Source: Fibrobacter sp. (GTDB lineage: Bacteria; Fibrobacterota; Chitinivibrionia; Chitinivibrionales; Chitinispirillaceae). Taken from it: a DNA stretch of 64,000 nt. Positions 55,480 through 64,000 of the stretch are shown here, piece by piece (positions within the stretch are counted from its first letter, which is position 1; each line of letters opens with the position of its first letter). The position numbers were made by a program, and so were the translations under genes. The notes under the pieces were generated by a model. That model was not told the DNA's origin. It saw only the letters and a list, made by a program, of their open reading frames with translations, and did no database searches. The stretch lies in contig JAAZBG010000064.1 in NCBI GenBank assembly GCA_012513915.1, forward strand, positions 1-64,000. Direction: 5' to 3'.

Positions 55480-57249
55480 TCAGATGTCAAGAAACCGTTT
55501 TTCGAATTCCTGAGCCGGAATCGGTTGACTGTAAAGGAATCCCTGTACTTTTTCACAGTCGTGATGTTTAAGATAATCCGCCTGTTCTTTTAACTCGACA
55601 CCTTCAGCAATAACTTTTATACCAAGACTGTGTGCAAGAGCAATGATTGCAAGTACAATTGCAGCATCATTGGAATCGTGATGAATATCCGAGACAAAAG
55701 AACGATCAATTTTAATGGTATCAATAGGAAATTTCTTGAGATAACTTAATGATGAATACCCTGTTCCGAAATCGTCAATCGATATACGGATTCCCATTGC
55801 CTTGATTTCATTCAATGTTTTAAGCGTCAATTCCGGGTTTTTCATACCAAGGCTTTCGGTAATTTCGAGTTCGAGCAGAGATGGCTGCAGTGATGAGTCC
55901 TCAAGTGCCTTACTTATCAGAAAAGTAAGGTCCTGCTGTAGGAATTGTCTGGCTGATAGGTTTACAGAAATAGAAAGTGATTTGCAATACTTTTGCTGCC
56001 AGATTCTTGTCTGCTCACAGGCTGTGCGTAAAACATGTTCACCGAGTGGTAATATGAGACCGGTTTCTTCTGCAAGAGGTATAAACCGTCCTGGTTGAAT
56101 CATCCCGAGTTCCGGATGTTTCCATCTTACAAGCGCTTCAGATCCTGTTACCTGTCCTGTTGCCAGTTCAATGAGTGGTTGATAATAGACAATGAATTCA
56201 TTTTCACGTAGTGCTTTACGTAAATTGTGTTCCAGTGTCAACTGCTCAAAAGCTTTTACATTCATTGCCGGTTTGTAATGCTGATAGTTATTGATACCCA
56301 GTTCTTTTGCCCGCTGCATTGCAGCTTCAGCATTCTTCAGTATGGTTTCGACATTATCACCATCCGGTGGAAACAGGGAAATACCGATGCTTATCGTTAT
56401 ATATATTTCCTGTCCTATCAATTGAAACGGCAATGAACATATTGACAAAACACGTTTTGCAACTCTTGCTGCATCCTGCTGCTGCGCAATATCCTCGAGA
56501 ATAATCGCAAATTCATCATCACCAAGTCTGAAAATTGCATCTACCTCCCTCACGCAGGACTTTAACCGGGTTGTAACTATCTGCAGCAGAAGATCTCCTG
56601 CCGCGTAACCAAGCGTATCGTTAATCGTTTTGAAACGGTTAAGATCGAGTAACAGTAGTGCCATCACCTGCTTCTTCCGTTTTGAATGGCTGAGCTGGTG
56701 TTCGAGGCGTTCATTAAGCAGAACTCTGGTTGGAAGTCCGGTTAGTGTATCATGGTATGCATTGTTATGAAGTTGTGTGCAGTCATCATTAAGTACAATT
56801 GCACTATTATAAAAACCAGCATAACCGGCAATTTGCGAATTTTCTGCAGTAATCGGGAAGATCGAAAGATATTGAAGATACATCTCACCATTTTTGCGCC
56901 TGTTCCAGACTTCTCCGCACCATTTGCCCGTTTTTATCAAAGACTCACTGAGTTCCTGATAAAATACATCTTCATGTTTACCACTTTTAAGAACAGATGC
57001 ATTTTTCCCGACAACATCCTCCTGATTGTATCCTGTTATCGTTGTGAAACTTGCATTGACCTTCAGGATTGTGAATGAACTATCGGTTATCAGGATCCCA
57101 TCGGAGGTATTTTCAAAAAGGAGCTGGCTTAGGTGAAGTTTAAAAATTTCATCCAAAGTAAGCTGCTTTTCGACAATACGTTGTGTCTGAGACCGGATAC
57201 GATCCAATTCTGACTGAATTTTCGCTTTTATTTCATGTTCGTCTATCAT
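55480..57249 (-). CDS. PAS-GGDEF-EAL protein with degenerate GGDEF motif
   Basis: Cytoplasmic c-di-GMP protein of 589 residues. A PAS domain (about 41-150, NTSDGILITDSSF) is followed by GGDEF (about 160-320) and EAL (about 335-585). The cyclase signature reads R-L-G-D-D-E-F (243-247): the second Gly is Asp, so cyclase activity is doubtful. The EAL half has all expected motifs: SEALVRWKHP, a late E-I-T-E, IDDFGTGYSS, K-I-D-R-S-F-V and A-E-G-V-E. It is therefore likely a phosphodiesterase with a regulatory GGDEF. No membrane segment. Confidence 0.94.
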   Translation of the reverse strand: MIDEHEIKAKIQSELDRIRSQTQRIVEKQLTLDEIFKLHLSQLLFENTSDGILITDSSFTILKVNASFTTITGYNQEDVVGKNASVLKSGKHEDVFYQELSESLIKTGKWCGEVWNRRKNGEMYLQYLSIFPITAENSQIAGYAGFYNSAIVLNDDCTQLHNNAYHDTLTGLPTRVLLNERLEHQLSHSKRKKQVMALLLLDLNRFKTINDTLGYAAGDLLLQIVTTRLKSCVREVDAIFRLGDDEFAIILEDIAQQQDAARVAKRVLSICSLPFQLIGQEIYITISIGISLFPPDGDNVETILKNAEAAMQRAKELGINNYQHYKPAMNVKAFEQLTLEHNLRKALRENEFIVYYQPLIELATGQVTGSEALVRWKHPELGMIQPGRFIPLAEETGLILPLGEHVLRTACEQTRIWQQKYCKSLSISVNLSARQFLQQDLTFLISKALEDSSLQPSLLELEITESLGMKNPELTLKTLNEIKAMGIRISIDDFGTGYSSLSYLKKFPIDTIKIDRSFVSDIHHDSNDAAIVLAIIALAHSLGIKVIAEGVELKEQADYLKHHDCEKVQGFLYSQPIPAQEFEKRFLDI

Positions 57250-57626
57250 AATCTTCCTATTTTACACTTCTTAAGATTATACCACCACGCGAAAAATGAT
57301 TCAATCAAAAGAATTGGCATGAAGCAAGCGGGACGACTGTTGCGTATGTTTCTGTCGATGGGTAAAATGGTCTTTCCTTCTGCGTTAACAGAGCAACCAG
57401 GAATGCTTACGGTTCGCTCAATCACACCTCCCATTCATAATATGTCTGTAGGATTTTGCAGTATCCGAATATATTTTCTATGATCTATATACACTGAATG
57501 TTTTGGACAACTGCCTCAGGGTGTGTTGGTTATAATAAGCTTAAGTATCATTATGTTACAGCTGCTTACGCTGTAGTATCGGTAAGAAAAAAATATAAGT
57601 ATTCATATCAGAACAAGGAATCGAGT
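57250..57626. other. Intergenic / 5' region of aspS
   Basis: Divergent region between the PAS-GGDEF-EAL gene and aspS. It is open in the aspS frame from 57498, but the extra 43 residues there do not resemble AspRS. No other gene is supported. Promoters for both genes should be here; none is clear. Confidence 0.45.
57615..57620 (+). promoter_or_regulatory. Shine-Dalgarno selecting the aspS GTG start
   Basis: AAGGAA lies six bases before the GTG at 57627. It supports that start over the in-frame ATG at 57498. Confidence 0.65.
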
Positions 57627-59423
57627 GTGGCAGAATTGAAGGAAAATCAGGTAACGCATATTTACAGAACTCATACCTGTAATGAGCTTCGTAAGTCAAA
57701 TGTTGGTGAGACTGTTCGAATAAGCGGGTGGATCAACAACCGTCGTGATCATGGCGGTGTGCTTTTTATTGATCTGCGTGATCATTACGGATTAACACAG
57801 GTAGTGATTCATCAGGATAAGGATTTCCAGAAGGACGTTGAGCATCTTCACAAGGAAACAGTTGTTCGCTTTGATGGTGTTATTGCTGCAAGATCTGCAG
57901 AAACGATCAACGATCGTCTTCCAACCGGAGAAATTGAACTCGTTGCAACATCGTATGAAGTGCTTGGAAAGAGTGAGATTACACCGTTTTCTATTTTTCC
58001 CGAAGATGCTGCACCGGAAGAGATGCGCCTGACCTACCGGTATCTTGATCTGAGAAAAACGAAGCTGCACCAGAACATTCTTCTTCGTTCTCAGGTGATA
58101 GCACATCTTCGCCGCGTAATGACTGATAAAGGATTTAACGAATTTCAGACTCCTATATTGACAAGTTCTTCTCCGGAAGGTGCCCGTGATTTTCTGGTTC
58201 CATCACGTTTGCATCCAGGCAAATTCTATGCGCTGCCGCAGGCACCTCAACAGTTCAAGCAGCTTCTGATGGTTGCTGGATTTGACCGCTATTTCCAGAT
58301 CGCTCCCTGTTTCCGTGATGAAGATGCGAGGGCAGACCGTTCCCCCGGTGAATTTTATCAGCTTGATATTGAGATGAGCTTTGTTACGCAGGAGGATATT
58401 TTCAAGGTTGTTGAAGAGGTGCTTGATAGTACATTTGACAAATTCGCAACAAAGAAATTCGATAAACCGCCATTCCGTCGTATTCCATATCGTGAATCAA
58501 TGCTCAAATACGGGTGTGATAAACCCGATCTGAGAAATCCTCTTGAAGTTCAGGATGTGTCGTCAATTTTCCTTGAAAGTGGTTTTAAGGTATTCAGCCA
58601 GACCGTTGCACAGGGTGGTGTCGTGCGTGCTATTCCTGTCAAGGGATGTGCATCACAGCCAAGAGCATTCTTTGATAGAATGGTAGAGTTTGCACAGTCG
58701 GTTGGTTCACAGGGACTTGCATATCTTGTGTGGAATGATAATGCAGTCAAGGGTCCGATTGCCAAGTTTCTTGATGAGGCAAAGATGGCACAGCTTAAGT
58801 CTGAACTTAAAATGGACAATGGTGATGTCGCATTTTTTGTTTGTAATGATGTCAAACGGGCGAATAAAATTGCCGGTGAAATCCGTACAAAACTTGGTAC
58901 CGATCTTAATCTTATCGAGAAAGATACCTATCGTTTCTGCTGGATAACTGATTTCCCGATGTATGAATGGAACGAGGAACATAAGCGCGTTGACTTTTCC
59001 CATAATCCGTTTTCGATGCCGCAGGGTGGCATGGATGCACTTGTCAATAAAGACCCGCTTGATATTCTTGCGTATCAGTATGATATCGTTTGTAACGGTA
59101 TTGAATTGTCAAGCGGTGCAATCCGTAATCATCAGCCGGAAGTAATGTACAAGGCGTTTGAAATCGCCGGTTACGACAAGAGTGTTGTTGATGAACAGTT
59201 TGCCGGTATGATCAATGCGTTCAAATATGGTGCGCCACCACACGGTGGCATTGCTCCGGGAGTTGATAGAATGGTAATGATCCTTGCTGATGAACCAAAT
59301 ATCCGCGAGGTCGTTGCATTCCCGATGAACCAGAAGGCACAGGACCTGATGATGAAGGCGCCTGCTGAAGTGACAGAGCATCAGCTTAAAGAACTTCATT
59401 TGAAAACGGCAAAGTTTAACTGA
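57627..59423 (+). CDS. aspS: Aspartyl-tRNA synthetase (bacterial type, probably non-discriminating)
   Basis: Class II synthetase that charges tRNA with aspartate. The N-terminal anticodon domain has [19 protein letters not shown]. Motif 2 is [11 protein letters not shown], and motif 3 is [11 protein letters not shown]. The bacterial GAD insertion is present. GTG at 57627 gives 598 residues. The His in R-R-D-H-G-G is the residue seen in non-discriminating enzymes, where discriminating ones such as E. coli have Leu. With gatCA in the window, the organism probably makes Asn-tRNA by amidation. The stop overlaps the next ATG by one base. Confidence 0.95.
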   Translation: MAELKENQVTHIYRTHTCNELRKSNVGETVRISGWINNRRDHGGVLFIDLRDHYGLTQVVIHQDKDFQKDVEHLHKETVVRFDGVIAARSAETINDRLPTGEIELVATSYEVLGKSEITPFSIFPEDAAPEEMRLTYRYLDLRKTKLHQNILLRSQVIAHLRRVMTDKGFNEFQTPILTSSSPEGARDFLVPSRLHPGKFYALPQAPQQFKQLLMVAGFDRYFQIAPCFRDEDARADRSPGEFYQLDIEMSFVTQEDIFKVVEEVLDSTFDKFATKKFDKPPFRRIPYRESMLKYGCDKPDLRNPLEVQDVSSIFLESGFKVFSQTVAQGGVVRAIPVKGCASQPRAFFDRMVEFAQSVGSQGLAYLVWNDNAVKGPIAKFLDEAKMAQLKSELKMDNGDVAFFVCNDVKRANKIAGEIRTKLGTDLNLIEKDTYRFCWITDFPMYEWNEEHKRVDFSHNPFSMPQGGMDALVNKDPLDILAYQYDIVCNGIELSSGAIRNHQPEVMYKAFEIAGYDKSVVDEQFAGMINAFKYGAPPHGGIAPGVDRMVMILADEPNIREVVAFPMNQKAQDLMMKAPAEVTEHQLKELHLKTAKFN

Positions 59424-60703
59424 TGAGTATGGTAAGATACAATATGATCAATCGAGCGCTGTGTCTTATTATACTGTTTTTTTTCATGGCAGCATCGCCT
59501 GCAAAGGCGATGCTGCTGATTCCGATGGATGACACCCAGTCCGATCATCTCAAAGCGTACGGTGCTGTTTACAAACTGCTGCTTGCACATCAGAAAGTAT
59601 ACTGGCTGCTGAATTACCGTGGTGGTTCGTTTGCCTGTGAAATCCCAAAGAGTCTTGAGCTTGTTATCCGCAGTGCCGGTGTGTCATCACAATATGTCAA
59701 CTCAGACAGTTGGGCACAAATACTTGTCACTATTAATGAAAACAATATGGAAAAAGTGACACTTGAAAAGCCGCCGAAAATTGCTGTGTATACACCACCA
59801 AATAAACTTCCCTGGGATGACGCTGTAACACTCGCACTCAGCTATGCAGAAATTCCCTATGATAAGATTTACGATAAAGAAGTAATTACCGGTAAATTGA
59901 TACAATATGACTGGCTTCATTTGCATCATGAGGACTTTACCGGTCAGTATAGTAAATTTTATAATGGATTTTCCCGCGCAACCTGGTATCAGCAGAATAA
60001 ACTTGATATGGAGAAGGCATCAAAGGAGCTTGGATTTTCCAAGGTGAGTGATTGCAAAAAGGCAGTCGCACTTGCGATCCGGAACTATGTTGAGAATGGT
60101 GGATTTCTCTTTGCAATGTGCAGTGCAACCAATACGCTCGAGATTGCGCTTGCAGCACTTGGAACGGATATTGTTGATAAGGTATATGATGGAGACGGCG
60201 TTGACCCTGATTACAAACTGAAACTGAATTTTGATAATTGCATGGCATTTGAAAATTTTACCATTCAGACAAATCCACTTGAGTCATATTTTGACAACAT
60301 CGATGTCAACATGGTAAATACACCGCTGCGTATTGATGCAAAGGATTTTACGCTGTTTGATTTCAGCGCAAAGCTTGACCCGGTGCCATCAATGCTCGTG
60401 CAGAATCACCGGAGCACCATAAAAGGGTATCATGGATTATTGACATCATTTAATAGAAAAGTGATTAAGAAAAGTGTCATAATCCTTGGGGAGATCCCTG
60501 GAACGTCAATGGTAAATTATATCCATGGGCTTGTAGGTAAAGGTGAGTTTGCCTATCTTGGCGGCCATGATCCTGAGGATGTCAGTCATGCGGTAGGGGA
60601 CAAGCCGACGATGCTTGAACTTCACCGGAATTCTCCCGGTTACCGGTTGATTTTGAATAATGTGCTGTTTCCTGCTGCTGAGAAGAAAGAAAAGAAGACC
60701 TGA
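59423..60703 (+). CDS. Conserved secreted protein (type often labelled 'asparagine synthetase B')
   Basis: Protein of 426 residues with a signal peptide (core about 12-24, ending A-K-A). The mature start L-L-I-P-M-D-D-T-Q-S-D-H-L-K-A-Y-G and later W-L-L-N-Y-R-G-G-S-F are like proteins in Bacteroidota that databases often name asparagine synthetase B. I see no glutaminase Cys2 or ATP-pyrophosphatase motif to support that name. An inverted repeat within codons 22-32 could form a strong mRNA hairpin. It overlaps aspS by one base and the MFS gene by one base. Function unknown. Confidence 0.75.
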   Translation: MSMVRYNMINRALCLIILFFFMAASPAKAMLLIPMDDTQSDHLKAYGAVYKLLLAHQKVYWLLNYRGGSFACEIPKSLELVIRSAGVSSQYVNSDSWAQILVTINENNMEKVTLEKPPKIAVYTPPNKLPWDDAVTLALSYAEIPYDKIYDKEVITGKLIQYDWLHLHHEDFTGQYSKFYNGFSRATWYQQNKLDMEKASKELGFSKVSDCKKAVALAIRNYVENGGFLFAMCSATNTLEIALAALGTDIVDKVYDGDGVDPDYKLKLNFDNCMAFENFTIQTNPLESYFDNIDVNMVNTPLRIDAKDFTLFDFSAKLDPVPSMLVQNHRSTIKGYHGLLTSFNRKVIKKSVIILGEIPGTSMVNYIHGLVGKGEFAYLGGHDPEDVSHAVGDKPTMLELHRNSPGYRLILNNVLFPAAEKKEKKT

Positions 60704-61995
60704 TGGCAAATGATAAAAAACAGATCTTTGCATGGTGTCTTTACGATTGGGCAAATTCAGCATTTGCGCTAACCGTTATGGCTGGATTTTTCCCGGTTTT
60801 TTTCAAGACATTCTGGTCTGCGGGTGTTGAACCGACGATCAGTACTGCAAGGCTTGGGTTTGGCAATGCTGTTGCTGGTCTGATTGTTGCTGTTTTATCA
60901 CCACTGATGGGTGCTGTTGCTGATGCCGGGCGGGCTAAAAAGAAATTTCTTGTTTTTTTCATGATTGTCGGAGTGTCATCATCGGGCATACTGTTTTTCA
61001 TTGGTCAGGGACAATGGATCGCGGCACTGGTCATTTTTGCAATCGCAAGCGTTGCCTATAACAGCGGGAATCTGTTTTATGATTCGCTGCTTGTTGATAT
61101 CTGCGAAAAAGATTCAATGGATATGGTAAGCGCACGGGGTTACGGAATAGGGTATCTCGGCTGCGGTGTCTTATTTTTGTTTAATGTCATGATGGTAAGT
61201 TATCCAGAAGCGTTTGGACTTAACAGTGTTGCTGATGCGGTAAGAATATCATTTCTGACTGCGGCACTATGGTGGCTTGTTTTTTCACAACCGATAATTT
61301 TGTTTGTTAAAGAAAAAATCTATTCTGAAACCACCGGGTTTTTACCGATACTACGCGGAAGTCTTCAGAATCTCAGGCAAACCACTCGTAAAATACTCGA
61401 CAATCCAACACTGCTTCTTTTTTTAATTTCCTACTGGTTATACATTGATGGTCTTAATACTTTTGTGCTGATGTCGGTGGATTTTGGAATGGCAATTGGA
61501 ATTACAACGAAGTCACTAATGATCGCATTAATATGTGTTCAGTTTGTCGCGTTTCCATCATCACTGCTGTTCGGATATTTTTCGCGTAAAGTTGGTGCAT
61601 TTGTCATGATACTTGTCGGCTTAGGTATTTACATATTGGTATCTGGTGTCGGATCAATTATTCTTAAGACCGAACTTCATTTTATTATACTTGCAGCATT
61701 AAGCGGACTTGCGCAGGGTGGAATTCAGGCTTTAAGCAGATCATATTATGCAAAAATGATTCCTGCATCGGAAAGTGCGGAATATTTTGGATTTTATAAT
61801 GTCATGAGCAGATTTGCGGTAATAATCGGACCAGCGGTTGTCGGTATTGTTGCGTACGTTACGCATAAGGCCGGGGTTGAGTCGACACTTGCGTCAAGAA
61901 TCGGGATGTCATCAGTTTCGGTACTGTTCCTTGCTGGTGCGCTTTTACTGATTTGGGCAGAGATGAGGAAAAAATGGGTGGCAGGGGTAAACTGA
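60703..61995 (+). CDS. MFS permease of the UMF1/Atg22-like type
   Basis: Membrane protein of 430 residues with about 12 helices. The start C-L-Y-D-W-A-N-S-A-F-A is the signature of the UMF1 (Atg22-like) branch of the major facilitator superfamily. A conserved G-A-V-A-D loop and R-G-Y-G-I-G-Y-L-G-C-G follow. Bacterial members' substrates are mostly unknown. It starts one base inside the stop of the secreted protein and overlaps the RNA methyltransferase, so the four genes from aspS form an operon. Confidence 0.9.
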   Translation: MANDKKQIFAWCLYDWANSAFALTVMAGFFPVFFKTFWSAGVEPTISTARLGFGNAVAGLIVAVLSPLMGAVADAGRAKKKFLVFFMIVGVSSSGILFFIGQGQWIAALVIFAIASVAYNSGNLFYDSLLVDICEKDSMDMVSARGYGIGYLGCGVLFLFNVMMVSYPEAFGLNSVADAVRISFLTAALWWLVFSQPIILFVKEKIYSETTGFLPILRGSLQNLRQTTRKILDNPTLLLFLISYWLYIDGLNTFVLMSVDFGMAIGITTKSLMIALICVQFVAFPSSLLFGYFSRKVGAFVMILVGLGIYILVSGVGSIILKTELHFIILAALSGLAQGGIQALSRSYYAKMIPASESAEYFGFYNVMSRFAVIIGPAVVGIVAYVTHKAGVESTLASRIGMSSVSVLFLAGALLLIWAEMRKKWVAGVN

Positions 61996-62564
61996 AAATA
62001 GGTGACATTGAAACCACCATGATGGAGGTACGTAAATTTGATGCAGCAATAAGTATCGATGCCTATAAAGCGCTACCGAAAAATCCGTTGTATATCATAC
62101 TTGATAATTTACGAAGTGCGTTCAATGTCGGTTCCATTTTCCGGTTATGTGATACCCTGAGGGTGAGTGGTCTTTTTCTGTGTGGTTACACTGCACACCC
62201 ACCGCATATCAAACTCGCGAAGACATCACTGGGCACAATTGATTATGTTCCCTGGATGCATTTTGAGAAAACGGTAGATGCTGTCAAATATTTACAAAAT
62301 CAAAATGTTCCGGTATGGGCTGCAGAAACAACGACGACATCAAAGATATACACTGAAACAACCTATCCATCACCGCTCGGGCTTGTTTTCGGCAACGAGG
62401 CGCTCGGAGTACATAAAGACGTACTTGATATATGTGACAATCTGATAGAGATCCCGCTTTACGGATTCAAAAACTCCATGAACGTGGCGACATCGTGTGC
62501 GGTTATTGGCTTTAAGGTGATTGAGAAGATTGGTCAGGGTGCTGCGGCCAGGCTTGACCGGTAA
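61974..62564 (+). CDS. SpoU/TrmH-family RNA 2'-O-methyltransferase
   Basis: SPOUT-fold enzyme of 196 residues that methylates ribose in tRNA or rRNA. The three SpoU motifs are clear: NLRSAFNVGSIFR, LVFGNEALGV and IPLYGFKNSMNVATSCAVIGF, which form the trefoil knot for S-adenosylmethionine. AGGA precedes the ATG at 61974, which overlaps the permease gene by 22 bases; a TTG at 61953 is less likely. The target nucleotide cannot be read. It ends the aspS operon. Confidence 0.9.
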   Translation: MGGRGKLKIGDIETTMMEVRKFDAAISIDAYKALPKNPLYIILDNLRSAFNVGSIFRLCDTLRVSGLFLCGYTAHPPHIKLAKTSLGTIDYVPWMHFEKTVDAVKYLQNQNVPVWAAETTTTSKIYTETTYPSPLGLVFGNEALGVHKDVLDICDNLIEIPLYGFKNSMNVATSCAVIGFKVIEKIGQGAAARLDR

Positions 62565-62909
62565 CGGATATCATAACATCACTTTCAGATGCTCAATCCC
62601 TGAAGTCGTATCTGATAATGTATCAAATAATCTTTGTATGTATCAATTTTGTTCAAAAACACATTTCTGTAACTTCAAGCGTACCACATTCTTTCGGACA
62701 TAATCTCTTTCTCAAACCCCCGAATCACTTATCACGCCCAACTTTTTTATCCTTTTTTTAAGATTCTTAGTAATCCATCACCAAGTATTAAGTATTTTCT
62801 ACAGATTCAGAATGTTTCTGAACGGTGTTGTGACCCTATTAACAGCATCATTTTTTTTTTTAAATCAATTGATTATTAATAATTTATACATATTTTAATG
62901 GAGTTTGAG
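62565..62909. other. Intergenic region before lysS
   Basis: About 345 bases, pyrimidine-rich and AT-rich, with runs of T near 62745 and 62850. No gene, strong hairpin, T-box-like element or clear promoter pair was found. Confidence 0.4.
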
Positions 62910-64000
62910 TTGGTGGAAACACAAGGTGATTTGAATTCAGTTGAACAGATGAATGAGCAGATGAAGATACGGCTTGAGAAGGTTTCGCAGCTTCGGGAGG
63001 CCGGATATCATCCGTATGCAGAGCGTTTTGACAGAAATTATCGTTTGGCCGAAGCTGCTGTTTTAGCTGATGGCGTCAAAGGGGTAAAAGTTGCAGGACG
63101 TATCATTTCTCTCAGGTATTTCGGGAAACTGGCATTTGGTCATCTTTATGACGTTGATGGGAAAGTGCAGTTTGCGGTTCAGAAGAATAAAATCGGGGAT
63201 AAGAAGTTCGAGGAATTCAAACGTCTTATTGACCTTGGTGATTTTATCGGTATTGAAGGTGAAGTGATTACAACAAAGACCGGTGAGAAGACAATTGATA
63301 TTGATAACTTTACATTTCTTACAAAGACACTTCGTCCGCTCCCGGAAAAGTGGCATGGCATTTCCGATCCTGAAATCCGTTTAAGAAAGCGCTATCTTGA
63401 TCTTATTTCATCAGAGGAATCCCGGATCCGTTTTATCAAACGTACACAGATTATTCGTACAATACGAAATTATCTTGACGATAACGGATTCACGGAAATT
63501 GACACACCGGTATTGACCAATAAAGCAACCGGTGCGCTTGCGCGTCCGTTTTTAACACATCACAATGCACTTGACATCGATATTTATCTGCGAATTGCAC
63601 CGGAAACGTATTTGAAACGTGCGATAGCGGGTGGGTTTGACCGCGTTTACGAATTTGCCCGTTCATTCAGAAACGAAGGTATGGATGCATCACACCTGCC
63701 TGATTTTACTCTGCTTGAATATTATTGTGCATACTGGAACTATGTGGATAATATGAACTTTACTGAAGCACTGTTCAAACATCTGCTTCAGACAGTTAAC
63801 GGCGGTTTGACAGTTACCTATGAAGGTACCGGGATTGATTTCAGTGGGGAGTGGCCCCGGTATACGTTCAGAGAACTGATTATGAAAGATTGCGGTGTTG
63901 ACATTGACAAATTTGATACCCGCGAAGCACTCTTGAAAGAGATTGACAGGCAGGGGATACGGTTCGAAACTGATGTCGAGATTGCAAGTGCAGGTCGTGG
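62910..64000 (+). CDS. lysS: Lysyl-tRNA synthetase, class II, 5' part
   Basis: Open to the window edge, about 363 residues. The OB-fold anticodon domain has L-R-E-A-G-Y-H-P-Y and V-A-G-R-I-I-S-L-R-Y-F-G-K-L-A-F. The catalytic core starts R-L-R-K-R-Y-L-D-L and includes E-I-D-T-P-V-L (motif 1) and F-R-N-E-G-M-D-A-S-H-L-P-D-F (motif 2). Start choice: GGAG at 62900-62903 fits TTG 62910 (6 bases) or GTG 62913 (9 bases). The ATG at 62898 has no site. The 3' part is beyond the window. Confidence 0.93.
   Translation, partial: MVETQGDLNSVEQMNEQMKIRLEKVSQLREAGYHPYAERFDRNYRLAEAAVLADGVKGVKVAGRIISLRYFGKLAFGHLYDVDGKVQFAVQKNKIGDKKFEEFKRLIDLGDFIGIEGEVITTKTGEKTIDIDNFTFLTKTLRPLPEKWHGISDPEIRLRKRYLDLISSEESRIRFIKRTQIIRTIRNYLDDNGFTEIDTPVLTNKATGALARPFLTHHNALDIDIYLRIAPETYLKRAIAGGFDRVYEFARSFRNEGMDASHLPDFTLLEYYCAYWNYVDNMNFTEALFKHLLQTVNGGLTVTYEGTGIDFSGEWPRYTFRELIMKDCGVDIDKFDTREALLKEIDRQGIRFETDVEIASAGR

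Noticed and set aside
57235-57483. 82-codon frame between the GGDEF-EAL gene and aspS
   Set aside because: Overlaps the start of the GGDEF-EAL gene, has no ribosome site and no recognisable fold.

Overview
The window reads as chromosome of a Gram-negative-type bacterium with TonB/ExbB-like motors, lipoproteins, PpiD/SurA-like chaperone, KDO-type sugar isomerase and a long SecA. Fibrobacterota or a close relative is my best guess. The reasons are a TIGR02147/DUF4423 protein (a family first defined as a large paralogous set in Fibrobacter succinogenes), plant cell-wall enzymes (PL11 rhamnogalacturonan lyase, GH10 xylanase) with C-terminal sorting-like tails, and ExbB/ExbD cassettes. This is inference from family content; no rRNA or tRNA gene is present to confirm it.

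Layout. 1-11115 is mostly minus strand: the start of a secreted protein, sbcDC, a VOC protein, a 5'-nucleotidase-like lipoprotein, a VWA membrane protein overlapping nadB, and a SIS-domain sugar-phosphate isomerase. 11400-15492 is a plus-strand motor operon: small secreted protein, ExbB, an ExbB-ExbD fusion, ExbD and a TonB/AgmX-like transducer. 15493-15608 holds a palindrome and a seven-unit tandem repeat. 15730-27914 carries envelope and housekeeping genes: PilZ, FliL-like, secA, tmk, a Ctp protease, PpiD-like, GT4, gatC and gatA.

27915-32962 is the loosest stretch. It has palindromic repeats, a FIST sensor, a GAF-only protein, an AT-rich acetyltransferase, a doubtful small ORF and cysE. 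33186-40008 is the polysaccharide and cell-surface region: PL11, GH10, then the TIGR02147 protein translationally coupled to a DUF2341/LamG protein. 40311-50970 starts with an FG-GAP protein, then a long run lepA, lepB-like, eukaryotic-type chorismate mutase, tyrA, EPSP-synthase-like, nadK, recN.

51083-64000 has an M23 peptidase, BrkB, a diadenylate cyclase fused to YbbR domains, tatD, a PAS-GGDEF-EAL protein, aspS, a conserved secreted protein, an MFS permease, an RNA methyltransferase and the start of lysS.

The most notable signal is a set of proteins that keep a fold but lose the residues that define activity. The signal peptidase I homologue has Gln and Met where Ser and Lys belong. The EPSP-synthase homologue lacks all usual substrate motifs. 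One of the two ExbD domains has Asn for the proton-carrying Asp. The diadenylate cyclase reads RHT for RHR, and the GGDEF motif reads GDDEF. Two of these flank a eukaryotic-type chorismate mutase and prephenate dehydrogenase in one operon-like run. I saw no prophage, insertion sequence, CRISPR array, tRNA or rRNA.
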